From NCBI RefSeq assembly GCF_009737085.1, contig NZ_WOVL01000001.1, forward strand, positions 186,001-250,000: a stretch of 64,000 bases of DNA, read 5' to 3'. The position numbers and the translations under genes were made by a program. A model generated the notes under the pieces. That model did no database searches and had not been told where the DNA came from. It worked only from the letters and a program-made list of their open reading frames with translations. The DNA comes from Paenibacillus sp. NEAU-GSW1 (GTDB lineage: Bacteria > Bacillota > Bacilli > Paenibacillales > Paenibacillaceae). Shown here in pieces: positions 9,821 to 17,766 of this stretch (positions are counted from its first letter, which is position 1; every line of letters starts with the position of its first letter).

Positions 9821-10545
9821 TGCGCTAACTTCCTTCCGGCTTCGCGGTCGAGCAGCACAGTTACGCGCGGATGCGTCTGCAGCAGCGAAGCCGGCACATC
9901 GGTCGTAATCGGTCCGGTCAACGCTTGCTTCACGATATCCGCTTTATCTGCACCTCGCACGACAAGCAAAATGTTGTTTGCTTTCAAAATCGATCCTACG
10001 CCCATCGTTACCGCATACTCAGGAACCTCGTCCATCGAGGCGAAAAAGCGGGCGTTCGCTTCGCGCGTTTCTTCCTTCAACTCAACGACATGCGTTCCTC
10101 CCGACAGCTTATCGCCCGGCTCATTGAAGCCGATATGGCCGTTATGGCCAAGTCCGAGAAGCTGAATGTCGATCGGCTGCTCTTGCAGCATGCGATCGTA
10201 GCGCTCGCATTCCGCTGGCAGATCCTCCGCCATGCCGTTAGGCAAATGGGTTTGTTCGGACGGAATATCGATATGTGCAAATAGATGTTGATTCATATAG
10301 TAAGCATAGCTCTGGTCATTGCTTGACCGCAAGCCGACGTATTCATCCAAGTTGAACGTCGTCGCTCGTTTGAACGATATGTGTTCGCTGCGGTGCATAT
10401 CAATCATTTTGGCATAAATGCCGATTGGCGTCGACCCGGTTGCAAGGCCAAGAACCGCCTCAGGGTTGCCGCGAACGGCGCTTACGATGAGTGCTGCAGC
10501 ATAAGCATCAAGCTCTTGAGTTGTTTCAAACAATTTAATATCCAT
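9817..10545 (-). CDS. nagB: Glucosamine-6-phosphate deaminase
   Basis: Converts glucosamine-6-phosphate to fructose-6-phosphate and ammonia, feeding amino sugars into glycolysis. 242 residues, the short Gram-positive form without the allosteric C-terminal extension of E. coli NagB. Motifs: LATGSTPIGIY (phosphate binding) at about 34-44, catalytic Asp67 (NLDEYVGL), and His137 in GLGHNGHIGFNEPG. GGAGG lies 9 nt upstream of its ATG on the minus strand. It is first gene of the nagB-nagA operon, behind a good SigA-type promoter. Confidence 0.96.
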   Translation of the reverse strand: MDIKLFETTQELDAYAAALIVSAVRGNPEAVLGLATGSTPIGIYAKMIDMHRSEHISFKRATTFNLDEYVGLRSSNDQSYAYYMNQHLFAHIDIPSEQTHLPNGMAEDLPAECERYDRMLQEQPIDIQLLGLGHNGHIGFNEPGDKLSGGTHVVELKEETREANARFFASMDEVPEYAVTMGVGSILKANNILLVVRGADKADIVKQALTGPITTDVPASLLQTHPRVTVLLDREAGRKLAQ

Positions 10546-10578
10546 AATTATTGTCCTCCAACTTCATCTGATGATTCT

Positions 10579-10607
10579 ATCATATGCTATAAATATCTTT
10601 TTAACAA
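10579..10607 (-). promoter_or_regulatory. SigA-type promoter of nagBA
   Basis: On the minus strand: TTGTTA (10607-10602), 17-bp spacer, TATGAT (10584-10579), about 34 bp before the nagB start. Confidence 0.7.
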
Positions 10608-10626
10608 TAAAAATGATTGGAAATTT

Positions 10627-10658
10627 CATTATTATGATTATAAACATCATAATTAATG
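10627..10658. promoter_or_regulatory. Inverted repeat upstream of the nagBA promoter, candidate operator
   Basis: CATTATTATGAT (10627-10638) is mirrored by ATCATAATTAATG (10646-10658) with one inserted base, 7 bp apart, 20 bp upstream of the nagBA -35 box and 17 bp before the fni -35 box. It may bind a regulator of either gene. It does not match a motif I can name. Confidence 0.45.
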
Positions 10659-10674
10659 ATGGATATGAACGTTG

Positions 10675-10704
10675 TTGCCCGGTGACCGAGCGCTGCGTTA
10701 TGAT
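10675..10704 (+). promoter_or_regulatory. Possible SigA-type promoter of fni
   Basis: TTGCCC (10675-10680), 18-bp spacer, TATGAT (10699-10704), 33 bp before the fni start. Moderate match. Confidence 0.45.
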
Positions 10705-10737
10705 GGACGGAGCGCATAACGTTTTAGGAGGTTCACG

Positions 10738-11811
10738 ATGAACGAGCAAAAGATAGTGGCTGAGGAAGCGGCAGTCACAGCGAAAAGAAAGGGCGAGCAT
10801 ATACGCATTTGCCTTCAGGAGGAAGTCGGCGGAAACGGCGTCGAAACGGGACTTGACCGTTTTCGGTTTTGGCACAACCCGCTGCCGGAGCTTTCTTTTC
10901 ATAACATAAACTTGAATACGGAGTGGCTGGGCCGCAAGCTGCGGGCGCCTCTGCTCGTCAGTTCCATGACCGGCGGAACAGATGAAGCGGGAGCGATCAA
11001 TCGGCGTTTGGCGGAAGCGGCTGAGCATTGCGGCTGGGCGATCGGTTTAGGTTCAATGAGAGCGGCGATCGAGCAAAAGGATTTAGCCGCTTCATTCTAT
11101 ATTCGAAAGGAAGCGCCTACAGTTCCGGTAATTGCCAATTTGGGAGCCGTTCAGCTGAATTACGGCTTTGGTGCTGATCACTGTATCCGTGCTGTTGAAA
11201 TTGCGGAGGCGGATGCTCTCGTTCTTCATTTGAACAGCATGCAGGAAGTGTTTCAGCCGGAAGGAAATACGAATTTTGAAGGCTTGCTGGCGCAAATCGA
11301 AACGGTTTGCCGCACTCTTAACGTACCGGTTGGCATAAAAGAGGTTGGTTGGGGCATTGATGCTGAAACCGCTGTCCGGCTCGCATCGGCAGGCATTGCT
11401 TTCATCGACGTAGCCGGCGCAGGCGGTACATCGTGGAGCCAGGTGGAGAAGTATCGCCTCAGCGATTCGATGCGGAAGCAAGCTGCGGAAGCGTTCGCGG
11501 ATTGGGGGATTCCGACGGCCGAGAGCATTCGCGAGGTTCGGAGCAGTGTGCCAGATCTGCCTGTCGTTGCCAGCGGGGGATTGCGCCACGGAGTAGACGC
11601 GGCGAAAGCGATTGCGCTAGGCGCACGGATTGCCGGCTTCGGAAGAGTGCTCCTGCCGCGCGCGGCGCAAACGGATACTCGAGTATCCGTCGAGCAGCTG
11701 ATCGAACAATTTCAGCGTATTGAATTTGAGCTGCGTACCGCCATGTTCGGCATAGGAGCGGCTTCAATTGATGCGCTTCGCACGACAAATCGGCTTGTGG
11801 AGAAAGCATAG
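10738..11811 (+). CDS. fni: Type 2 isopentenyl-diphosphate delta-isomerase
   Basis: FMN- and NADPH-dependent isomerase that interconverts IPP and DMAPP, the branch point of isoprenoid synthesis. 357 residues. The family opening KRKGEHIRICL is at about 16-26, SSMTGGT at about 75-81, the LGSMR segment, the conserved loop around HLNSMQEVFQPEGNTNF (binding substrate and Mg), KEVGWGI, and the FMN phosphate site ASGGLRHGVDAAKAIALGA. AGGAGG lies 6 nt before ATG 10738. ispG at 26625 shows the organism makes IPP by the MEP route, where this enzyme balances the IPP/DMAPP pool. Confidence 0.95.
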   Translation: MNEQKIVAEEAAVTAKRKGEHIRICLQEEVGGNGVETGLDRFRFWHNPLPELSFHNINLNTEWLGRKLRAPLLVSSMTGGTDEAGAINRRLAEAAEHCGWAIGLGSMRAAIEQKDLAASFYIRKEAPTVPVIANLGAVQLNYGFGADHCIRAVEIAEADALVLHLNSMQEVFQPEGNTNFEGLLAQIETVCRTLNVPVGIKEVGWGIDAETAVRLASAGIAFIDVAGAGGTSWSQVEKYRLSDSMRKQAAEAFADWGIPTAESIREVRSSVPDLPVVASGGLRHGVDAAKAIALGARIAGFGRVLLPRAAQTDTRVSVEQLIEQFQRIEFELRTAMFGIGAASIDALRTTNRLVEKA

Positions 11812-11837
11812 CGGCTATTACAGGAGGGCTATGAACA

Positions 11838-12848
11838 ATGAACGAGTCAGGACAGAAGGCGGAAACGGCCATTTGGAATGAAGGCTGGATTCAGGTGAAA
11901 GTTCCGCTTCCTTTTTCATTGAAATGGGTTAACAGTTATGTCATACCCGAGCCGGATGCGAGCGGTTTTACGATCATTGATCCGGGGCTTCGTACGGAGG
12001 ATGCGATTGCAGCCTGGAACGAGGTCTTCTCTCGCCATCAGTTGGAAGCCAGCCGGATTAAGCGGATTATCCTAACTCATCAACATCCCGATCATTATGG
12101 CTTGGCCGGGTATTTTCAACAGCTGAGCGGGGCTCCGGTATATCTATCGCGAAGATCGCATGCGTATGCGGTTCGTTTGTGGGGAGAGCACAGCCATTAT
12201 GCCGATGAGCTGCTGAGCCAATTTGAAGAGCATGGCATGCCAGAGGAGCTTCGCTCGTCAATTGCCGGGAATTTGGCATTGTTCAAAGGGCGCGTAAGTC
12301 CGCAGCCTCAGATTACTTATATAGAAGCGGGAGAAACGATTGCCTTCGGAGGCTACGACTGGAAGCTGATTAACGCTCCAGGACACGCTTATGGTCAACT
12401 GCTTTATTATGAAGAAAGCAACGGATGGCTATTTTGCGGCGACCAGGTGCTTCCCCGCATAACGCCCAACATTAGCGTCGTCCCAGGAGAGGAAGAAGAT
12501 CCGCTTGGTGATTTTTTAGCCAATTTGGACGAGCTCCTGCAATATGAGGTGAAGCTTGCTTTTCCGGGGCATCGTGATCCTTTTGACAGCTTTTCAAACA
12601 GAATAGAAGAGTTGAAGGGGCATCATATCCGCCGGTTGGAGAAAATGAAAGGGCTGCTCGAACAGCCTATGTCCGCTTTCACGGTATGCGAAGCGTTGTT
12701 TGGCGCGAGCTTGCGCAGCAATCCGCACAATTTGCGATTTGCTATGTCGGAGACGCTGGCGCATCTCTTTTATTTAGAACGGCGCGGCGACGCTAGCCGG
12801 AAGCGTGATGAGGCTCGGGTTTGGCTGTATTCGTCAATATCCTGTTGA
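11838..12848 (+). CDS. MBL-fold metallo-hydrolase
   Basis: 336 residues. The metallo-beta-lactamase motif HQHPDH (81-86) follows a predicted strand and LT, with further metal ligands in NAPGHAYGQ, CGDQVLP and FPGHRDP, so the binuclear metal site looks complete. The C-terminal part (FTVCEALFG, FAMSETLAHLFYLERRG) is a helical extension typical of YflN/RNase-Z-like MBL hydrolases with a winged-helix-like tail. Substrate unknown; thioesterase/glyoxalase-like activity is possible. It starts 26 bp after fni with AGGAGG (11822-11827) and is probably co-transcribed with it, which does not by itself imply an isoprenoid role. Confidence 0.85.
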   Translation: MNESGQKAETAIWNEGWIQVKVPLPFSLKWVNSYVIPEPDASGFTIIDPGLRTEDAIAAWNEVFSRHQLEASRIKRIILTHQHPDHYGLAGYFQQLSGAPVYLSRRSHAYAVRLWGEHSHYADELLSQFEEHGMPEELRSSIAGNLALFKGRVSPQPQITYIEAGETIAFGGYDWKLINAPGHAYGQLLYYEESNGWLFCGDQVLPRITPNISVVPGEEEDPLGDFLANLDELLQYEVKLAFPGHRDPFDSFSNRIEELKGHHIRRLEKMKGLLEQPMSAFTVCEALFGASLRSNPHNLRFAMSETLAHLFYLERRGDASRKRDEARVWLYSSISC

Positions 12849-12885
12849 GATGACTGCCAAATGGAAAAATTAACTATTTTTCTTC

Positions 12886-12914
12886 TTGACGAGCTTTTTG
12901 TTTCGTAATAAACT
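12886..12914 (+). promoter_or_regulatory. Possible promoter upstream of the c-di-GMP riboswitch
   Basis: TTGACG (12886-12891), 17-bp spacer, TAAACT (12909-12914), some 35 bp upstream of the aptamer. Other overlapping choices exist in this AT-rich stretch. Confidence 0.45.
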
Positions 12915-12944
12915 TGAACAATAAGTTGCTACATATAGTAACAA

Positions 12945-13065
12945 TTACATGTAAAACGCAAACCGTTCGAAAGGGCGGGACGCAAAGTCAGGAGTCTTCT
13001 GTACATAAGTGTACAATGATCGTCCGACTGCCATGATGATTCTTTCATGGCAGTCGGATTTTTTT
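12945..13065 (+). ncRNA. Cyclic-di-GMP-I (GEMM-I) riboswitch with terminator platform
   Basis: The stretch from about 12956 carries the class I signature in order: CGCAAACC, a GAAA tetraloop capping the CCGTTC/GGGCGG stem, GGACGCAAAG, a GTCAGGAGTCT segment matching the variable-stem receptor region, a second hairpin (GTACATAAGTGTAC), and a 3' block ATGATCGTCCGACTGCC aligning with the ATGACAGCCGGGTTGCC-type consensus end. ATTACATG (12944-12951) can pair with CATGATGAT (13032-13040) as the closing P1 stem. That 3' strand overlaps the 5' arm and loop of the terminator at 13024-13065, so ligand-bound aptamer and terminator look mutually exclusive, which predicts an ON switch (inference). It sits about 30-150 bp before a cell-wall-anchored surface protein. 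Confidence 0.88.
13024..13065 (+). terminator. Riboswitch-controlled intrinsic terminator
   Basis: CCGACTGCCATG (13024-13035) pairs perfectly with CATGGCAGTCGG (13046-13057), 10-nt loop, then A and seven T. The 5' arm is shared with the aptamer end. Confidence 0.92.
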
Positions 13066-13092
13066 GTTTATACCAAGTGGGGAGGAAAATTT

Positions 13093-14772
13093 ATGAGAAA
13101 GAAGTTTAAATCTGCTTTCCTGATGGTCTTGTCGTCGATCGTTATTTTAGGAGCGGGTCTCAACGCAATTGCTAATGCTTCTTCGTCCTCATCTTCCTAT
13201 TCGGGTCTGGGCGTTGCGGGAGATTACAATATTTTCGTGCTTGGCACTGTGAACTTGTCTACAACGGACTCGGAGGGCCCGGTAGCGGTGGGCGGGTCAG
13301 CAACTTTCAACAACTATACGGTAAACAGCAGTGGAGTTGCGGTTGAGAATGCCCTTGTTGTCGGCGGAGCACTTTCGTATAACAACGGAACGGTTAAAAA
13401 CGGGAAAGTCGTCTATGGAGGCAGCATTTCAGGCAATGTTACCGTAACAAACGGCACGGAACCGGAACAGGGAAATCCGATCGATTTCGATAAAGAAGCC
13501 GCTTATTTGAAAAACTATTCCGCTAAGCTTTCCGCTTTGAAAACGAACGGAACGGCAGAAGAAAAATACGGAACTTTGACGTTGACGGGTACAGACAGCG
13601 AACTGAACGTATTTAGCATTAATCAGGACTGGAGCGAATTGGTCATAAACGTGCCGGTCGATTCTACGGTTGTTATCAATGTTCGCGGGACGAGCAGAAC
13701 TTTTGGAACGGCGAACACATTCTGGCCGGATAAAAATCATAATTTGCATGAGGATACATATCCGGAACGTGTTCAACGACTGCTGTTCAATTTCCCCGAA
13801 GCGACGAATTTGGATGTTAAATATGCTGGAATGCGCGGAACATTGCTGGCACCCTATGCAAGCGTGCAAACAACTTACTCCAATATCGCAGGCAATATTA
13901 TTGCAGCATCGCTTTCTGGATATGTAGAAGCTCATGATTTCCCGTTTAACGGCGATACGACGCCGCCAAGCGAGACACCGAGTGAAACGCCAAGCGAAAC
14001 ACCGAGTGAAACGCCAAGCGAAACACCGAGTGAAACGCCGAGCGAGTCGCCGAGCAGCACGCCAAGCGAGTCGCCGAGCAGCACGCCAAGCGAGTCGCCG
14101 AGCAGCACGCCGAGCGAGTCGCCGAGCAGCACGCCAAGCGAGTCGCCGAGCAGCACGCCGAGCGAGTCGCCGAGCAGCACGCCGGACGAGTCGCCGAGCA
14201 GCACGCCGAGCGAGTCGCCGAGCAGCACGCCGGGCGAGTCGCCGAGCAGCACGCCGGGCGAGTCGCCGAGCAGCACGCCAAGCGAGTCGCCGAGCAGCAC
14301 GCCGAGCGAGTCGCCGAGCAGCACGCCGAGCGAGTCGCCGAGCAGCACGCCGAGCGAGTCGCCGAGCAGCACGCCGAGCGAGTCGCCGAGCAGCACGCCA
14401 AGCGTTACGCCAGGTCCAACAAGCACACCTATTGCAACATCAACACCGTCTGTAACGCCAGAGGCAACGCCAAGCGCAACGCCGGAAGAAGAAATCGAAA
14501 TTACGCCTGATCCTACGCCGCTGGGACCTGTTGAAGAGGAAATTGACGAAAGTCCAATTCCGGAAGGCAATGTTGACGGAGAAGATGCGCAAACAGGAGA
14601 TGATCAAACAGACGATGAGAGTGAATTGACCGTCGATCAAGAGGAGCAGCCGCTTGGAACGGTTGAGGTGGACAACTTGCCAAAAACGGGCGAGTCCAGC
14701 GCGCTTCCATTCTATGCAGCAGGATTACTGCTGGCAGCTGCAGGATTCATGCTTCGCTTTAGAAAACAATAA
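13093..14772 (+). CDS. LPXTG cell-wall-anchored surface protein with choice-of-anchor-A domain and Ser/Pro/Thr repeat stalk
   Basis: 559 residues. Signal peptide at 1-29 (basic MRKKFKSAF then a hydrophobic core ending ANAS). A folded domain at about 36-290 opens SGLGVAGDYNIFVLG and contains GPVAVGGSATFNN, VGGALSYNNG and GTLLAPYASV, the pattern of the choice-of-anchor-A (collagen-binding-like adhesin) family. A stalk at 293-436 is built of SETP units and then 15 SESPSSTP units, with an acidic Pro/Thr linker to about 525. The sortase signal LPKTG is at 529-533, followed by a hydrophobic helix and RFRKQ. So it is a probable sortase-anchored adhesin. ATG 13093 has GGGGAGG just upstream; the frame extends to 13009 only because the riboswitch happens to be open. 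Expression should depend on the preceding c-di-GMP riboswitch. No sortase gene is in the window. Confidence 0.92.
   Translation: MRKKFKSAFLMVLSSIVILGAGLNAIANASSSSSSYSGLGVAGDYNIFVLGTVNLSTTDSEGPVAVGGSATFNNYTVNSSGVAVENALVVGGALSYNNGTVKNGKVVYGGSISGNVTVTNGTEPEQGNPIDFDKEAAYLKNYSAKLSALKTNGTAEEKYGTLTLTGTDSELNVFSINQDWSELVINVPVDSTVVINVRGTSRTFGTANTFWPDKNHNLHEDTYPERVQRLLFNFPEATNLDVKYAGMRGTLLAPYASVQTTYSNIAGNIIAASLSGYVEAHDFPFNGDTTPPSETPSETPSETPSETPSETPSETPSESPSSTPSESPSSTPSESPSSTPSESPSSTPSESPSSTPSESPSSTPDESPSSTPSESPSSTPGESPSSTPGESPSSTPSESPSSTPSESPSSTPSESPSSTPSESPSSTPSESPSSTPSVTPGPTSTPIATSTPSVTPEATPSATPEEEIEITPDPTPLGPVEEEIDESPIPEGNVDGEDAQTGDDQTDDESELTVDQEEQPLGTVEVDNLPKTGESSALPFYAAGLLLAAAGFMLRFRKQ
13969..14040 (+). 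repeat. Six 12-bp tandem repeats coding SETP
   Basis: Alternating AGCGAAACACCG and AGTGAAACGCCA type units, in frame, at the head of the surface-protein stalk. Confidence 0.95.
14041..14400 (+). repeat. Fifteen 24-bp tandem repeats coding SESPSSTP
   Basis: Fifteen contiguous 24-bp units of the type AGCGAGTCGCCGAGCAGCAC + GCCR, nearly identical in DNA as well as protein. Unit 7 begins GAC (Asp) and units 9 and 10 begin GGC (Gly) instead of AGC. The uniformity suggests recent expansion by slippage or unequal crossing over. Confidence 0.97.
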
Positions 14773-14776
14773 AACG

Positions 14777-14819
14777 AAAAGCCGGGAAGGCGCTGATGCG
14801 CTGACTCGGCTTCTTTTTT
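14777..14819 (+). terminator. Terminator after the surface-protein gene
   Basis: AAGCCG (from 14779) pairs with CGGCTT (14807-14812), with an inner GGCGC/GCGC stem, followed by CTTTTTT. Confidence 0.85.
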
Positions 14820-14823
14820 GGAT

Positions 14824-15017
14824 AACTGTATTTCAAAACTGCAATCGTACATCTTTATCCTATTTTCGTTTAGAATGGTACTCCAATGCCTGCAAAAGTG
14901 CAGTTGTTTTGCTTTTGTCCCTCGCAAAGTAGATTTCGGGCCGCCGAAAACTGTATTTTTGCAGGAATAGGCTGACTCAGACGAATAACAGTTCATAAAA
15001 GCTGCACTTTTGCAGGT
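14824..15017. repeat. Cluster of TGCA(A/C)TTTTGCAG-type motifs in a gene-free stretch
   Basis: The 302 bp between the surface-protein terminator and the pgpA gene contain no gene. They hold four related motifs: AACTGTATTTCAAAACTGCA (from 14824), CCTGCAAAAGTGCAGTT (14889-14905), AACTGTATTTTTGCAGGAAT (14949-14968) and AGCTGCACTTTTGCAGGT (15000-15017). The second and fourth are exact inverted copies over 15 bp. A further copy lies at 45557-45575. Confidence 0.7.
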
Positions 15018-15077
15018 TTATGTTAAAGCTGCACCCAACCGATGTACAGCATCTCTAAACCTCCCGGCAGTACAAAA

Positions 15078-15114
15078 GAAAAAAAGCCTTCGCGCGGGCG
15101 CGAAAGGCTTTTTT
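15078..15114. terminator. Terminator of the pgpA gene (works on minus strand; T tract on both sides)
   Basis: AAAAAGCCTTCGCG / CGCGAAAGGCTTTTTT hairpin with one bulge and a 4-nt loop. On the minus strand it follows the pgpA stop (15122) and ends in a T run. Confidence 0.85.
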
Positions 15115-15121
15115 CATGCAA

Positions 15122-15661
15122 TTAATCAAGAGGCGGTGTCGTGCTGCCCTCTCGTTCAGCCTGCTTCCGGTGCGCAATTCGGCTTGCGGCGGATGCGGCT
15201 ATAGCGCCTACGATGTCATCGAGAAAGGTGTGCGTATGCTCGCCGTTTTTCTCGTTAAGTTTTTTCAGAATGCCAGGTTTCAGCTTGTCAATGTAACCGA
15301 AGTTGGTAAAGCCGATGCTTCCGTACACGTTTACGATCGACAGCGCGAGCACTTCGTCGCAGCCGTAAAGCCCTTCATCGTTCTTAATCATGTCTTGGAG
15401 CGGAGCGATAAGCTTGTTTTCTTCAGCCAATATGTCGAGCTGAATGCCGGTCAGCACCGCATTTTGCACCTCGCGCTTGGATAGCACTGCTTCTACGTGA
15501 ACGACGCATTCATCCAACGACAATTCCGGAAAATAATCTTTTTGCAAAAAATGTACGAGTTGTCCGATTTGCGTCTTGCTTACGCCGCGTTTCGTCAGCC
15601 ACTCGTCTGTCGCTTCTGCAACTTTGCGGCTATTCAGGCTGTATGGGTTATTAAAAATCAT
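15122..15661 (-). CDS. pgpA: Phosphatidylglycerophosphatase A-like protein (YutG type)
   Basis: 179 residues. The body contains GCDEVLALSIVNVYGSIGFTN and FLDDIVGAIAASAASRI, which match the paired acidic motifs of the PgpA fold (a GxGDxxG/DExxG-like arrangement) as seen in the soluble Bacillus YutG family. In membrane PgpA the reaction is dephosphorylation of phosphatidylglycerol phosphate, but this soluble, helical version lacks obvious transmembrane segments and its substrate is uncertain. GAGGGGG lies 7 nt before the minus-strand ATG at 15661. It is divergent from gerM and ends at a strong hairpin, so it is a single-gene unit. Confidence 0.75.
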   Translation of the reverse strand: MIFNNPYSLNSRKVAEATDEWLTKRGVSKTQIGQLVHFLQKDYFPELSLDECVVHVEAVLSKREVQNAVLTGIQLDILAEENKLIAPLQDMIKNDEGLYGCDEVLALSIVNVYGSIGFTNFGYIDKLKPGILKKLNEKNGEHTHTFLDDIVGAIAASAASRIAHRKQAEREGSTTPPLD

Positions 15662-15789
15662 TCGATTTCCCCCTCATATTTTGTGGACAAAACTGGTCTA
15701 AAACAGGGAAGGGCTCGTATACATATTACTAAACAAACAAGCAAATGTAAAAAGCCGCGAGGCAATAATCGATTGGGGAGGAAATGGAA

Positions 15790-16839
15790 ATGGTTCAAAC
15801 AAGATGGATTCGACGCGCCGCAATCGGCTGCTTGCTCGTACTGCCGATCATCGCTTCGGGATGCGGGCTATTCTCAAAGCAAACAAACGGGGCGATCGAC
15901 CCGCCTAAGACGAACGCAACGAACAGTATCGAAGGCACGAATACCGGACAGGCTGTAGAGCCTGGACAAGACGGCGATTCTGTTACAGTTTATCTTCAGG
16001 ACCGCAATGGTTACTTGGCGCCGGTGGCGCTGCAAACGACATTTGGAGAAAAAGAATTACCGGGCCAGAAAGCATTGGAAATTATGGTAGACGGCGGCGT
16101 TTACGCAAGCCAGCTTCCTGAGGATTTCCGCGCTGTATTGCCGCAAGGCACGCAAATCAAATCGTTTGCGATCGAGAATGGTTTGGCCAAAATTGATTTC
16201 TCCGAAGCGTTCAACAACTACACGAATACGGATGAGCGTACAATTGTCGAGGCAATCACTTGGACTCTGACGGCATTGCCTGAAATTAAAGGCGTAGAAA
16301 TTTATACAGAGGGCGAACGGCTGAATGAAATGCCGGTTGACGGCTTTCCGCTTGACGAGCCTCTCACGCGCTCGGTAGGCATCAACCTGGAGGCGGCTGA
16401 CGGCGTCAACTATGCCAACTCAACGCCGGTTACGCTATACTTCTCCTCGCATACGTCAAACGATGAGCAGTATTATGTTCCAGTAACGCGCCTTATCGCC
16501 CGTCCGGAGTCGAAAGCGAAAGCTGCGCTGGAGCAGCTGATCTCCGGCCCGCTGAACAAAAAAGAACTTACGGCCGTTATTACGACTGACGTGCTTGTTT
16601 CCAAAGTAGAAGTGAAGGACGGAATCATAACGGTTGACCTTGAGGATCAATTGTACGAGGAAGGACAGCCGGCTCCGCAAGAAATGCTGGAAGCTCTCGT
16701 GCTGTCGATTACGGAAAGCACAGGCGCTTCGCAGGTTCAAATTTTGCTTAACGGCCAATCCAACATCATTGACGAAAACAATAATGAATACAATAAGCCG
16801 GTATCGCGTCCGCATCACGTGAATGCGATCAAGAGCTAA
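15790..16839 (+). CDS. gerM: GerM-like sporulation/germination lipoprotein with two GerMN domains
   Basis: 349 residues. A lipoprotein signal (MVQTRWIRRAAIGCLLVLPI followed by IASGC) places the lipidated Cys at residue 25. Two GerMN domains follow at about 70-165 (VTVYLQDRNGYLAPV ... LPQGTQIKSFAIENGLAKIDF) and about 205-325 (VTLYFSSHTSNDEQYYVPVTR ... VEVKDGIITVDLEDQ). GerM in Bacillus supports engulfment and spore cortex function from the mother-cell side. ATG 15790 is chosen because GGGGAGG (15775-15781) lies 8 nt upstream; the ATG at 15784 is only 2 nt from it. rph and rdgB follow as in Bacillus, though a terminator separates them. Confidence 0.93.
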   Translation: MVQTRWIRRAAIGCLLVLPIIASGCGLFSKQTNGAIDPPKTNATNSIEGTNTGQAVEPGQDGDSVTVYLQDRNGYLAPVALQTTFGEKELPGQKALEIMVDGGVYASQLPEDFRAVLPQGTQIKSFAIENGLAKIDFSEAFNNYTNTDERTIVEAITWTLTALPEIKGVEIYTEGERLNEMPVDGFPLDEPLTRSVGINLEAADGVNYANSTPVTLYFSSHTSNDEQYYVPVTRLIARPESKAKAALEQLISGPLNKKELTAVITTDVLVSKVEVKDGIITVDLEDQLYEEGQPAPQEMLEALVLSITESTGASQVQILLNGQSNIIDENNNEYNKPVSRPHHVNAIKS

Positions 16840-16866
16840 ATAAACGCTGCTTAGCAGCACGAGAGA

Positions 16867-16889
16867 GGAGCCGCAAGGCTCCTTTTTTT
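16867..16889 (+). terminator. Terminator after gerM
   Basis: GGAGCC (16867-16872), GCAA loop, GGCTCC (16877-16882), then seven T. Confidence 0.93.
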
Positions 16890-17025
16890 GTGCAAAGGGC
16901 AGAATACAACAGTACGCGTTTTTCCTTGCGCTGCGCAGAGGAGTGATTTTCGCCATGTACTTTGGTAAAATAGGAAAGATTGTACGCTACATAGCAGTAT
17001 TAATGGATTCCAGGAGGAACGAAAA

Positions 17026-17766
17026 ATGAGAGTGGATGGTCGTCAGCCAAACGAATTGCGGCCGGTTAAAATTACGACCGGCGTTAACAAATATGCGGAA
17101 GGTTCCGTTCTGATCGAGGTCGGAGAGACGAAGGTAATCTGTACGGCAAGCGTCGAGGAACGCGTTCCGCCATTCATGAAAGGACAAGGGAAGGGCTGGA
17201 TTACGGCCGAATACTCAATGCTGCCCCGGGCGACGCATTCCCGCAATCAGCGGGAGTCGGCCAAAGGCAAGTTGACGGGCAGAACGATGGAGATTCAACG
17301 GCTGATCGGCCGCGCGCTTCGTTCGGTTGTTGACCTGCAGGCGCTTGGCGAGCGGACGATTACGCTCGACTGCGACGTTATTCAAGCAGACGGAGGCACG
17401 CGCACGACTTCGATTACCGGTTCTTTTGTCGCGCTTTGCCTTGCAGTGAACAAGCTGTCGCAGAACGTTGCGTTTGCCAAATACCCGATTACCAGCTATC
17501 TTGCTTCGGTCAGCGTAGGCGTCATTGCGGATCGGACATTGCTTGATTTGAACTATGACGAGGATTCCAAGGCTAAAGTAGACATGAATGTAGTGATGAC
17601 CGGCAGCGGCCAATTTGTCGAGGTGCAGGGCACCGGCGAAGAATCTCCGTTCTCGCGCAGCGAGCTGAACGGCCTGCTGGAACTTGCCGAAAGCGGCATT
17701 GCGCAATTGATCGAGATACAGCAAGAAGCGCTTGGCGACGATGCGGGACGGATCGGTGGAGAGTAG
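17026..17766 (+). CDS. rph: Ribonuclease PH
   Basis: Phosphorolytic 3'-5' exoribonuclease that trims tRNA 3' ends; hexameric, PNPase fold. 246 residues, full length. The N-terminus [16 protein letters not shown] and the conserved [41 protein letters not shown] (phosphate-binding Arg region) and [20 protein letters not shown] segments are intact. AGGAGG lies 7 nt before ATG 17026. Its stop codon abuts the rdgB start, so rph-rdgB is a coupled pair, as in Bacillus (rph-ysnA). Confidence 0.97.
   Translation: MRVDGRQPNELRPVKITTGVNKYAEGSVLIEVGETKVICTASVEERVPPFMKGQGKGWITAEYSMLPRATHSRNQRESAKGKLTGRTMEIQRLIGRALRSVVDLQALGERTITLDCDVIQADGGTRTTSITGSFVALCLAVNKLSQNVAFAKYPITSYLASVSVGVIADRTLLDLNYDEDSKAKVDMNVVMTGSGQFVEVQGTGEESPFSRSELNGLLELAESGIAQLIEIQQEALGDDAGRIGGE

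Noticed and set aside
13932..14570. Long minus- and plus-strand alternative ORFs across the surface-protein repeats
   Set aside because: They are low-complexity shadows of the 24-bp repeat; the plus frame with signal peptide and LPXTG explains the DNA.
15497..15958. Plus-strand ORF spanning the pgpA-gerM intergenic region
   Set aside because: It overlaps both divergent genes out of frame, and no ribosome binding site supports it.
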